Assembly (NCBI GenBank): GCA_945874855.1
Contig: CAMCIP010000122.1
Coordinates: 1 to 6,875 of the forward strand
Direction: 5' to 3'
Source of the DNA: Brevundimonas vancanneytii
GTDB lineage: Bacteria > Pseudomonadota > Alphaproteobacteria > Caulobacterales > Caulobacteraceae
DNA: 6,875 bases
In this document: positions 1 to 6,628 of the stretch, in pieces
How positions within the stretch are numbered: position 1 is the first letter of the stretch
How the letters are laid out: every line of letters starts with the position of its first letter
Made by a program: the position numbers and the translations under genes
The notes under the pieces: model-generated
The model's input: the letters and a program-made list of their open reading frames with translations, nothing else
Databases searched by the model: none
What the model was told of the DNA's origin: nothing

Positions 1-1068
<1,068 letters not shown>

Positions 1069-1073
1069 TCGCC

Positions 1074-1091
1074 AGCGCGTCCTGATGCGCT
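1074..1091 (+). terminator. Hairpin just after the glmS stop, possible U-less terminator
   Basis: AGCGCGT (1074-1080) and ATGCGCT (1085-1091) can form a 7-bp RNA stem with one G-U pair and a four-base loop CCTG. It begins five bases after the glmS stop. No T-run follows, so it is not a classical intrinsic terminator. It may attenuate, or simply protect the mRNA 3' end. The right arm runs into GCTAGGGT (1089-1096), which partly resembles the Caulobacter sigma-73 -10 box (GCTANAWC), so a galU promoter could overlap it. I see no convincing -35 at the right distance. Confidence 0.35.
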
Positions 1092-1130
1092 AGGGTGGTC
1101 CTGAGAGCTTTCATCCCTGCAGGATTCGCC

Positions 1131-2015
1131 ATGACCGCCGCCCCCCGCCGCCTGCGCAAGGCCGTGCTGCCCGTCGCCGGCCTTGGCACCCGCGTGCTTC
1201 CCGGCACCAAGACCACGCCCAAGGAACTGCTGAACGTCGTCGACCGGCCGATCCTGAGCTACATCGTCGAAGAGGCGCGCGAGGCGGGGATCGAGCACAT
1301 CGTCTTCGTCACCGGCCGCGCCAAACAGGCGATCGAGGACTATTTCGACCACCAGATCGAACTGGAGGCCCAGCTGGAGGCCAAGGGCAAGCTGGACGTC
1401 CTGGAGATGATGAACGCCGAACTGGCCGAGGCCGGCGAGATGAGCTTCACGCGCCAGATGCAGCCCAAGGGTCTGGGCCATGCCGTCTGGTGCGCGCGCG
1501 ACATCATCGGCGACGAGCCCTTCGCCGTGATCCTGCCGGACGTCATCGTCGATTCCGACCCCGGCGCGCTGAAGCAGCTGGCCGAGGTCTATGCCGAGGT
1601 GGGCGGCAACGTCATCGGCGTGGAACAGGTGCCCGAGAGCGAGACCCACAAATACGGAATCGTCGACCCGATCGCCGAGTCCCGCACGGGGAACCGCATC
1701 CGCATGAAGGGGATGGTCGAAAAGCCGGCCCGCGGCGAGGCCCCCTCGACCCTGTCGATCTCCGGCCGCTACATCCTGCAACCCGAGATCTTCGACATCC
1801 TCGCCACCCAGGAGCGCGGCGCCGGGGGCGAGATCCAGCTGACCGACGCCATGGCCCGGCTGATGAAGGACCAGAGCTTCACCGCCGTGGAATATGCCGG
1901 GGTCACCCACGACTGCGGCGACAAGATCGGCCTGCTGCGCGCCAATGTCGCCCTGGCCCTGAAGCGGCCCGATCTCGGCGCGGCGGCCCGGGCCGCGGTC
2001 GAAGGGCTGCTCTGA
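1131..2015 (+). CDS. galU: GalU, UTP--glucose-1-phosphate uridylyltransferase
   Basis: The protein (294 aa) joins UTP and glucose-1-phosphate into UDP-glucose, the glucosyl donor for LPS, exopolysaccharide and glycan synthesis in the cytoplasm. It is a full-length nucleotidyltransferase-fold protein of the usual bacterial GalU size. Visible motifs are the nucleotide loop AGLGTRVLPGTK (16-27) followed by PKE (30-32), QPKGLGHA (111-118), the metal-site region ILPDVIVD (134-141), VEKP (196-199) with the sugar-phosphate Lys at 198, GEIQLTD (233-239) and the C-terminal DCGDKIGLLRAN (261-272). The frame is open further up to a GTG at 1095. I chose the ATG at 1131 because AGGA (1121-1124) sits six bases before it and family members begin just before KAVLPVAGLG. 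It follows glmS by 62 bp and may be cotranscribed. It converges on dapE with a 16-bp gap. Confidence 0.96.
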   Translation: MTAAPRRLRKAVLPVAGLGTRVLPGTKTTPKELLNVVDRPILSYIVEEAREAGIEHIVFVTGRAKQAIEDYFDHQIELEAQLEAKGKLDVLEMMNAELAEAGEMSFTRQMQPKGLGHAVWCARDIIGDEPFAVILPDVIVDSDPGALKQLAEVYAEVGGNVIGVEQVPESETHKYGIVDPIAESRTGNRIRMKGMVEKPARGEAPSTLSISGRYILQPEIFDILATQERGAGGEIQLTDAMARLMKDQSFTAVEYAGVTHDCGDKIGLLRANVALALKRPDLGAAARAAVEGLL

Positions 2016-2022
2016 CGTCGCC

Positions 2023-2042
2023 GTCTGGCCGTCAGGCCGGGC
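2023..2042. terminator. Hairpin between convergent galU and dapE, candidate terminator
   Basis: GTCTGGCC (2023-2030) and GGCCGGGC (2035-2042) pair as an 8-bp stem with two G-U pairs in the + strand RNA, with loop GTCA. The loop contains the complement of the dapE stop codon. On the - strand the two wobble pairs become A-C mismatches, so the fold is stronger for the galU transcript. There is no T-run. It occupies the short space between two genes pointing at each other, where transcription end signals are expected. Confidence 0.35.
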
Positions 2043-3195
2043 CCAGCACCGTGCGGATCACACGTCCATAGACCCGGGTCAGGGCTTCCAGTTCCGACGT
2101 CGGCACACGCTCGTCGATCTGGTGCATGGTCTGGCCGACCAGGCCCAGTTCCAGCACCGGGCACAGGGCGCGAATGAAGCGCGCGTCGGAAGTTCCGCCG
2201 GTGGTCGAGGCCTCGGGCCGCACGCCCAGCTCCGCCTCGACCGCGTCCTGCACGGCCCGCACGAACGGGCCCGGCTCGGTCAGGAAGGCGTCGCCCGACC
2301 ACAGATGCTCGGTCGTCACCGTCACGCCCGGCGTCGCCGCTTCAGCCGCCCGCGCCCGTGCGTCCAGCCAGGCCATCAGGCTCTCGCCCGTGTGGTTGGG
2401 GTTGAAGCGGATGTTCAGCCGCCCGCGCGCCTCGGCCGGGATCAGATTGGTCGCCGTATTGCCGACGTCCATCGTCGTGATCTCGAGATTGGACGGCTGG
2501 AAGGCCGTAAACCCGTCATCGAGGCAATGATCCGTCAGCTCCGTCAGCAGCCGCGCCAGCACCGGGGCCGGATTGGCCGCCCGGTCGGGATAGGCGACAT
2601 GCCCCTGCTTGCCGCGCACCGTGATCCAGGTGTTCAGCGAGCCGCGTCGCCCGATCTTGATCATGTCGCCCAGGACCTGCTGCGACGAGGGCTCGCCGAC
2701 CACGCAGGCGTCAATCACCTCGCCCTCGGCCATCAGGGCCTGCACCACCCGCTTGGTGCCGTGCAGGGCCGGCCCCTCCTCGTCGCCGGTGATCAGGAAG
2801 GACAGGCTGCCCTCAGGCTCGCCCTCGGCCAGCACCCCGGCCACGGCCGCGACCCAGGCGGCGATGCCCCCCTTCATGTCCACCGCCCCGCGCCCGATCA
2901 CCACGCCGTCGCGCAGCTCGGCCTCGAACGGATCCGCCGACCAGGACTCAAGGTTGCCGGTCGGCACCACGTCCGTATGGCCGGCGAAGCACAGATTGGG
3001 CGACGCCTTGCCCCGTCGCGCATACAGATTCTCGATGCCCTCGAAGGCCATCCGCCGCACGGTGAACCCCAGGTCCTCCAGCAGCCGGTGCAGAACGTCC
3101 ATGGCCCCGGCATCGATCGGCGTCACCGAGGGGCGACGGATCAGCTCGCGGGTCAGCTGGACGGGATCGATGACGGGAGTTGATGCGCCGCTCAT
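2032..3195 (-). CDS. dapE: DapE, succinyl-diaminopimelate desuccinylase
   Basis: The protein (387 aa) is an M20-family zinc hydrolase that splits N-succinyl-LL-diaminopimelate into succinate and LL-diaminopimelate, in the lysine and peptidoglycan pathway. The dinuclear zinc site is complete: His73 and Asp75 in GHTDVVPTG, bridging Asp106 in GRGAVDMKGG, the general base Glu139 and ligand Glu140 in GDEEGPALHGT, Glu168 in VGEPSS, and His358 in TMHQIDE. The dimerisation lid domain lies roughly at 180-295 (GRRGSLN, with GHVAYPDRAANP at 198-209). STTGGTSDARF (330-340) is the DapE signature that separates it from ArgE and carboxypeptidase G2 relatives. The size is normal for the family. The only reasonable start is the ATG at 3195. 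No Shine-Dalgarno sequence precedes it (AAGCATGACGGC), which suggests leaderless translation. It diverges from the cupin gene and converges on galU. Confidence 0.97.
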   Translation of the reverse strand: MSGASTPVIDPVQLTRELIRRPSVTPIDAGAMDVLHRLLEDLGFTVRRMAFEGIENLYARRGKASPNLCFAGHTDVVPTGNLESWSADPFEAELRDGVVIGRGAVDMKGGIAAWVAAVAGVLAEGEPEGSLSFLITGDEEGPALHGTKRVVQALMAEGEVIDACVVGEPSSQQVLGDMIKIGRRGSLNTWITVRGKQGHVAYPDRAANPAPVLARLLTELTDHCLDDGFTAFQPSNLEITTMDVGNTATNLIPAEARGRLNIRFNPNHTGESLMAWLDARARAAEAATPGVTVTTEHLWSGDAFLTEPGPFVRAVQDAVEAELGVRPEASTTGGTSDARFIRALCPVLELGLVGQTMHQIDERVPTSELEALTRVYGRVIRTVLGPA

Positions 3196-3211
3196 GCCGT
3201 CATGCTTTAGG
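3180..3211 (+). promoter_or_regulatory. Candidate promoter of the cupin-MFS unit, inside the dapE 5' end
   Basis: TTGATG (3180-3185) matches five of six bases of the alphaproteobacterial -35 TTGACG. After 18 bp comes GCTTTAGG (3204-3211) as a possible -10. Transcription would begin near 3217, leaving a leader of about 20 bases that holds GAGAAG (3228-3233) ahead of the ATG at 3237. The -35 lies inside the first codons of dapE, and the -10 is the same octamer that, read on the other strand, could serve dapE. Confidence 0.35.
3196..3211 (-). promoter_or_regulatory. Candidate dapE -10 box implying a leaderless mRNA
   Basis: Read on the - strand, CCTAAAGC (3211-3204) matches the Caulobacter sigma-73 -10 consensus GCTANAWC at six of eight positions counting the N. 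Only eight bases separate it from the A of the dapE ATG, so RNA would begin at or within a few bases of the start codon. That fits the lack of any Shine-Dalgarno sequence before dapE. The -35 region is weak: TTCTCG lies about 15 bp further upstream and shares four of six bases with TTGACG. This is inferred from a short motif. Confidence 0.3.
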
Positions 3212-3236
3212 GGGACTTCGCCGCCGCGAGAAGTGC

Positions 3237-3719
3237 ATGCCCAGGATCGACATCGACGCAGCCCCCGAGCGCAACGGGACCGCCTATCCGCCGCCTTTCG
3301 ACGCGCCTTGCCGGGACCGCCGCCGCCGGCGACTGGGCAATGCCGCGGGCCTGACCCAGTTCGGCGTGAACCGGCTGGTCCTGCCGCCGGGCTGCTGGTC
3401 GTCGCAACGGCACTGGCATTCGGCCGAGGACGAGTTCGTCTGGATCCTGTCGGGCGAGGTGGTGCTGATCGAGTCTGACGGGGAAACCGTTCTGAAGGCG
3501 GGCGACTGCGCCGGCTTTGCCAGGGGCGTGGCCGATGGCCATCACCTGGTCAACCGGTCCGGCGCGCCGGCCGTCATCCTTGAGGTCGGCGGACGAAACC
3601 CCGAACAGGACGCCGTCGACTATCCCGACATCGACCTGATGATCGCCGGCGACGGCGACACGGCCTATCGCCACAAGGACGGCACCCCCTATGACGCCAG
3701 CCCCGGCCGGGTGAAGTGA
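3237..3719 (+). CDS. Single-domain cupin protein (COG3837-like), function unknown
   Basis: This 160-aa cytoplasmic protein has one cupin barrel. Motif 1 is complete: Gly52, His59, His61, Glu66 and Gly73 (HWHSAEDEF, then SGEVVL). Motif 2 reads GDCAGFARGVADGHHLVN (89-106), with the metal-type His102 and Asn106; the usual Pro is Ala95. A metal site is therefore likely. An arginine-rich stretch (28-32) precedes the conserved GLTQFGVNRLVLPPG, and the tail has YPDIDLM and a KDGTPY motif, as in a widespread family of uncharacterised cupins. The frame is open back to a TTG at 3180. I prefer the ATG at 3237 because GAGAAG precedes it and the TTGATG at 3180 looks like a -35. The stop overlaps the start of the MFS gene by four bases, so the two are probably translated together. 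The substrate is unknown; neither an enzyme nor a ligand sensor can be excluded. Confidence 0.85.
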   Translation: MPRIDIDAAPERNGTAYPPPFDAPCRDRRRRRLGNAAGLTQFGVNRLVLPPGCWSSQRHWHSAEDEFVWILSGEVVLIESDGETVLKAGDCAGFARGVADGHHLVNRSGAPAVILEVGGRNPEQDAVDYPDIDLMIAGDGDTAYRHKDGTPYDASPGRVK

Positions 3720-5011
3720 CCGACGCACCCGAGTCACCCCGGCCCATCGCCCCCGACGTCGCCGCGGCCGCAGGCGACCCGCGCGGCGACAACCCGTGGG
3801 TCCTGCCCGATTTCCGTCGCCTGTGGTTCGGGCGGCTGCTGGCGGTGCTGGCGATCCAGATCCAGTCCTCGGCCCTGCTGTGGCAGGTCTATGAGATCGC
3901 GCGCCGCGACCATCCGATCGAACAGGCCAGCCTCTATCTGGGTCTGGTCGGCCTGGTGCAGTTCATCCCCCTGCTGGCCCTGACCCTGCCGGCCGGGGAA
4001 ATGGCCGACCGGCGCGACCGCAAGACCACCGTGGCCCTGTCGATCGCCGTGGAGGTCCTGTGCGCGGCCGCCTTCCTGGCCATGGCGCTGCATGGATCGC
4101 CGCCGCTGTGGGGCCTGTTGGCCACGGCCTGTGTCTTCGGTGCGGCGCGCGCCTTCCTGGCCCCGGCCAGCCAGGCCTTCCTGCCCATGGTGGTCGGCCG
4201 GACCGCCCTGCCGCGCGCCATCGCGGCCCAGTCCATCGCCTTCCAGACCGGGGCCATCGCCGGACCTGCGCTCGGCGGGGTGATCGTGGGGGCCTCGACG
4301 CCGCTGGCCTATGCCGTGGCGCTGGGCATGTTCCTTCTGGGGCTGGCGGCCTTCCTGACCATCCGCACCTCCGGCCGTCCGCCGCGGGTCGAGGGCGGGT
4401 CCGGCCGCTGGGCCGCGGTCAAGGAGGGTCTGAGCTATGTCTGGACGACGAAGATCGTGCTCGGCGCCATCTCCCTCGACCTGATCGTGGTGCTGTTCGC
4501 GGGCGTGGCCCTGCTGACCCCCATCTTCGCCCGCGACATCCTGCAGGTCGGCGCCGAGGGCTTCGGCCTGCTGCGCGCGGCCTTCGGGGTCGGGGCGTTC
4601 GGCATGGCCCTGTATCTGGCACGCTGGCCGATCGTGCGCCGCGCCGGGGTCTGGATGTTCGGGGCGGTGGCCGTGTTCGGGATCTGCACCCTGACCTTCG
4701 GCCTGTCCAAGGTCGTCTGGATCAGCGCCGCGGCCCTGCTGATCGGCGGCGCGGCCGACATGATCAGCGTCAACATCCGCCAGAGCCTGATCCAGCTGTC
4801 GACGCCCGACCATATGCGCGGCCGGGTCAGCTCCGTCTCCATGCTGTTCATCGGCGCGTCCAACGAACTGGGCGAGGCCTATTCCGGCGTGGCCGTGCGC
4901 TTCCTCGGTCCGGTCGGGGCGGCGGTGTTCGGCGGGGTGGGGGCCCTGACCGCCACCGGCCTGTGGGCGCGGTTGTTTCCGGGCCTGCGCAAGGCCGACC
5001 GGCTGGAGTGA
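3716..5011 (+). CDS. MFS transporter, MFS_3/EntS-like exporter family
   Basis: This 431-aa inner-membrane protein has about 12 hydrophobic segments, the first near residues 38-58 and the last near 395-415, after a Pro/Ala-rich cytoplasmic N-terminus of about 30 residues. Motif A after the second helix is GEMADRRDRK (94-103). The second half has the signature STPDHMRGRVSSV (362-374), typical of the MFS_3 group that includes the enterobactin exporter EntS. A long loop (about 217-246) separates the two six-helix halves. I take the start as GTG at 3716, which overlaps the cupin TGA as GTGA. The next in-frame Met is residue 96, inside the transporter core. No independent Shine-Dalgarno sequence at good spacing is visible, so translation probably depends on coupling to the cupin gene. 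Proton-driven export of a small molecule is the family expectation. The cargo cannot be read from the sequence, and no siderophore genes lie nearby. Confidence 0.9.
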   Translation: MTDAPESPRPIAPDVAAAAGDPRGDNPWVLPDFRRLWFGRLLAVLAIQIQSSALLWQVYEIARRDHPIEQASLYLGLVGLVQFIPLLALTLPAGEMADRRDRKTTVALSIAVEVLCAAAFLAMALHGSPPLWGLLATACVFGAARAFLAPASQAFLPMVVGRTALPRAIAAQSIAFQTGAIAGPALGGVIVGASTPLAYAVALGMFLLGLAAFLTIRTSGRPPRVEGGSGRWAAVKEGLSYVWTTKIVLGAISLDLIVVLFAGVALLTPIFARDILQVGAEGFGLLRAAFGVGAFGMALYLARWPIVRRAGVWMFGAVAVFGICTLTFGLSKVVWISAAALLIGGAADMISVNIRQSLIQLSTPDHMRGRVSSVSMLFIGASNELGEAYSGVAVRFLGPVGAAVFGGVGALTATGLWARLFPGLRKADRLE

Positions 5012-5025
5012 GCCCGGCTCACCAG
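5003..5025. terminator. Inverted repeat carrying both stop codons of convergent MFS gene and dcd
   Basis: GTGAGCC (5008-5014) and GGCTCAC (5016-5022) are a perfect inverted repeat around one C; folded, this gives a 6-bp stem with loop CCG. Allowing a two-base bulge (AG), CTGG (5003-5006) also pairs with CCAG (5022-5025). The left arm contains the MFS gene TGA and the right arm the complement of the dcd TGA. The perfect core folds equally on both strands, as expected of a bidirectional terminator, but no T-run follows on either strand. Confidence 0.45.
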
Positions 5026-6056
5026 GCCCGGAAATGCTTGCTCAACTTCAGCCCCTGGCGCTGATAGTGGCTGCCGCCCTGGCCATAGAGCCGGGCCGGC
5101 CGTTCGGTCAGGGGCTCATAGACCAGCCGCGCCACCGTCTGGCCGTGCTCCAGCAGGAAGGGGGTGTCATGGGTGCGCACCTCCAGCACGCCGCGCGCGC
5201 CGCGCCCGCCCGCCTCCTCCGTGCCGAAGCCGGGGTCGAAGAAGCCGGCGTAGTGGACGCGGAACTCGCCCACCGAGGGGTCGATCGGCGTCATCTCCGC
5301 GGCCTGCAGCACCGGAATCTCCACCGCCTCATTGGAGGCCAGGATGTAGAATTCGCCGGGGTCCAGCAGCAGTTCGGCGCGCGGGGCGTACAGCGGCTCC
5401 CAGAAGTCGCGCGGGTCGTGGCCGTCGATCCGGTCCAGGTCGATCACCCCCGCATGCCGCCGCCCGCGGAAGCCCACCACCTCGCCCCGCCCGTCGACAG
5501 CGACGCCGCCCAGATCGACGCCCACGCTGCGCGTCTCCAGTCGCGGCGGGTCGCCGACCTTGAGCCGCAGCTGGTTCAGCCGCGTCCCGGGCCGCACCAG
5601 GATGGAAAAGGTCTGGGGCGCGACCTCCAGATACAGCGGCCCGTCATAGCCCTCGGCCACGTCGTCGAAGGCCGCGCCATGGTCGGTCAGCAGGCGCACG
5701 AACACATCGACCCGGCCGGTCGAGCTCTTGGGATTGGCCCGGGCGATCAGCCCCGGCGGCAGGGCCAGCCGCTCGGCCAGCCGCACGATGTAGACGCAGC
5801 CCTTTTCCAGCACGACGCCGGGCGACAGGTCGATGGCGTGCATGGTCACGTCGGCCAGACGTTCCTCCACCCGCCGCGCCCCGGGCAGAAAGCTGGCCCG
5901 CACCCGCCAGGCGCGGTTGGCCAGGCGCAGGTCCAGGCTGGCCGGCTGCACCTGGTCGGCGTCGAACGGGGCGTCGGCGGAGATCGCGCCGGTCGCGATC
6001 AGGGCCTCGATGCCCTGGCAGGGCAGGATGCCGGGGACGGAATCGTCGAAAGTCAT
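5019..6056 (-). CDS. dcd: Two-barrel dCTP deaminase (2'-deoxycytidine 5'-triphosphate deaminase)
   Basis: The protein (345 aa) is predicted to deaminate dCTP to dUTP and ammonia, feeding dUMP and then dTMP synthesis. Classical Dcd is about 190 aa. This is the roughly double-length alphaproteobacterial form with two dUTPase-fold halves. Half 1 has QPASLDLRL (37-45), VYIVRLAERLALP (88-100), NPKSSTGR (108-115) and GYDGPLYLEV (136-145) with Glu144. Half 2 repeats the layout with FYILASNEAVEIP (236-248), DPSVGEFRV (259-267), GFFDPGFG (271-278) and GVLEV (289-293) with Glu292. It ends with YGQGGSHYQRQG (324-335), like the nucleotide-covering tail of Dcd. The frame is open to 6149, but that would overlap apaG. 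I chose the ATG at 6056, although AAGGG lies only one base before it. A GTG at 6071 would add five residues and cannot be excluded. It converges on the MFS gene with a 7-bp gap and diverges from apaG. Confidence 0.9.
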   Translation of the reverse strand: MTFDDSVPGILPCQGIEALIATGAISADAPFDADQVQPASLDLRLANRAWRVRASFLPGARRVEERLADVTMHAIDLSPGVVLEKGCVYIVRLAERLALPPGLIARANPKSSTGRVDVFVRLLTDHGAAFDDVAEGYDGPLYLEVAPQTFSILVRPGTRLNQLRLKVGDPPRLETRSVGVDLGGVAVDGRGEVVGFRGRRHAGVIDLDRIDGHDPRDFWEPLYAPRAELLLDPGEFYILASNEAVEIPVLQAAEMTPIDPSVGEFRVHYAGFFDPGFGTEEAGGRGARGVLEVRTHDTPFLLEHGQTVARLVYEPLTERPARLYGQGGSHYQRQGLKLSKHFRAW

Positions 6057-6081
6057 GCCCTTGGCTTGCACCGTTTGGCGC

Positions 6082-6101
6082 GTCGCGTCACCTCCCGCGA
6101 C
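6082..6101. promoter_or_regulatory. Hairpin with an anti-16S octamer in its loop, dcd/apaG gap
   Basis: GTCGCG (6082-6087) and CGCGAC (6096-6101) form a perfect 6-bp stem around eight bases. On the - strand (dcd side) the loop is GGAGGTGA, fully complementary to the UCACCUCC at the 3' end of 16S rRNA. On the + strand (apaG side) the loop is UCACCUCC, an anti-Shine-Dalgarno mimic. No start codon lies 5-10 bases after the loop on the - strand. The nearest in-frame dcd starts are GTG at 6071 and ATG at 6056, 16 and 31 bases away. The rest of the 91-bp gap also has a short stem, TCCCC/GGGGA (6118-6132), before apaG. No clear promoter pair is visible. Confidence 0.4.
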
Positions 6102-6147
6102 AGGAGACCGCGCTTGATCCCCGCCCCGGGGACGCGGACGATGACCC

Positions 6148-6555
6148 ATGAACGAAGATCCCGCCTATGTCGCCGAGAGCCATGATGTCGTCGTGCGCGT
6201 GCGGCCCAGCTATCTGGCCGGACAGTCCGACCCCGAGGCGGGGCGCTGGGTCTGGGCCTATCAGGTCGAGATCGAGAACCGTCGCCCCGGCCCCGTGAAG
6301 CTGATGGCGCGCCGCTGGATCATCACCGACGGCCTGGGCCGGGTGGAGGAGGTGCGGGGTCCCGGCGTGGTCGGCGAACAGCCGGTGATCGCCCCCGGCG
6401 ACCGCTATCACTACGCCTCGGGCTGCCCCCTGCCGACGCCCTCTGGCTCCATGGTCGGGGCCTATATGATGACCGATGCGGACGGCGCCGACTTCGAGGC
6501 CGCCATCCCCGCCTTCAGCCTGGACGTGCCGGACGGCCGACGGGTGCTGAACTGA
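6148..6555 (+). CDS. apaG: ApaG (CorD) family protein
   Basis: The protein (135 aa) is a small single-domain beta-sandwich protein of fibronectin type III-like fold. ApaG, also called CorD, is linked in enterobacteria to cobalt resistance and magnesium efflux, but its biochemical role is unsettled; a similar domain occurs in some F-box proteins and in human PolDIP2. The family core is clear: YQVEIENRRPGPVKLMARRWIITDG (38-62, a strand-rich region), the glycine signature GPGVVGEQPVI (71-81), PGDRYHYASGCPLPTPSGSMVGAYMM (83-108) and the closing hydrophobic strand IPAFSLDVP (120-128). The length is normal for the family. The start is the ATG at 6148; an ATG at 6141 is out of frame. The Shine-Dalgarno match is weak (GGA at 6136-6138). 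It is divergent from dcd, and 73 bp separate it from the amidohydrolase downstream. No apaH, ksgA or corA is visible nearby, unlike in enterobacteria. Confidence 0.93.
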   Translation: MNEDPAYVAESHDVVVRVRPSYLAGQSDPEAGRWVWAYQVEIENRRPGPVKLMARRWIITDGLGRVEEVRGPGVVGEQPVIAPGDRYHYASGCPLPTPSGSMVGAYMMTDADGADFEAAIPAFSLDVPDGRRVLN

Positions 6556-6569
6556 GGCGGCCGGCCGCC
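6556..6569. terminator. GC palindrome immediately after the apaG stop
   Basis: GGCGGCCGGCCGCC is a perfect 14-bp palindrome directly abutting the apaG TGA. As RNA it folds to a 5-bp all-GC stem with loop CCGG. No T-run follows. It may mark the apaG mRNA end, but palindromes this short also arise by chance in 70% G+C DNA. Confidence 0.25.
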
Positions 6570-6590
6570 GCGCTTCACAGGGCCCGGCCC

Positions 6591-6618
6591 AGCCGGTAAG
6601 CCGGTCACCGAACCGGAG
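6591..6618 (+). promoter_or_regulatory. Leader of the amidohydrolase gene: repeat, small stem and RBS
   Basis: AGCCGGT occurs twice (6591-6597 and 6599-6605) with an 8-bp period, followed by ACCGG (6612-6616). Either CCGGT can pair with ACCGG; the nearer one gives a 5-bp stem with a six-base loop. The right arm overlaps GGAG (6615-6618), the likely ribosome binding site ten bases before the ATG at 6629, so folding could hide it. No convincing -35/-10 pair is visible in this gap. Confidence 0.25.
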
Positions 6619-6628
6619 CCCGCGCCCC

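Noticed and set aside
1095..1130. Twelve-residue N-terminal extension of GalU from GTG at 1095
   Set aside because: No Shine-Dalgarno sequence at that GTG, whereas AGGA is properly placed before the ATG at 1131 and the family starts there.
2122..3183. Long open frame (353 codons) on the + strand opposite dapE
   Set aside because: It is the antisense shadow of a clear dapE. Its translation is rich in His, Arg, Gly and Gln with no recognisable domain, as expected when 70% G+C codons are read on the opposite strand.
3180..3236. Nineteen-residue N-terminal extension of the cupin protein from TTG at 3180
   Set aside because: It overlaps the dapE start codon, is Arg/Cys-rich and unlike the family, and the TTGATG there fits a -35 element better.
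3734..4813. Open frame of 359 codons on the - strand opposite the MFS gene
   Set aside because: The Gln/Gly/Arg/Asp-rich product is the usual antisense image of a membrane-protein gene, and no motif supports it.
6057..6149. Thirty-one-residue N-terminal extension of Dcd from a start at 6149
   Set aside because: It would overlap the apaG start, its residues are Arg/Gly-rich without family similarity, and the conserved part begins after the ATG at 6056.
5034..6185. Open frame of 383 codons on the + strand opposite dcd, reaching into apaG
   Set aside because: Antisense shadow of dcd with low-complexity translation; it also overlaps the start of apaG in another frame.
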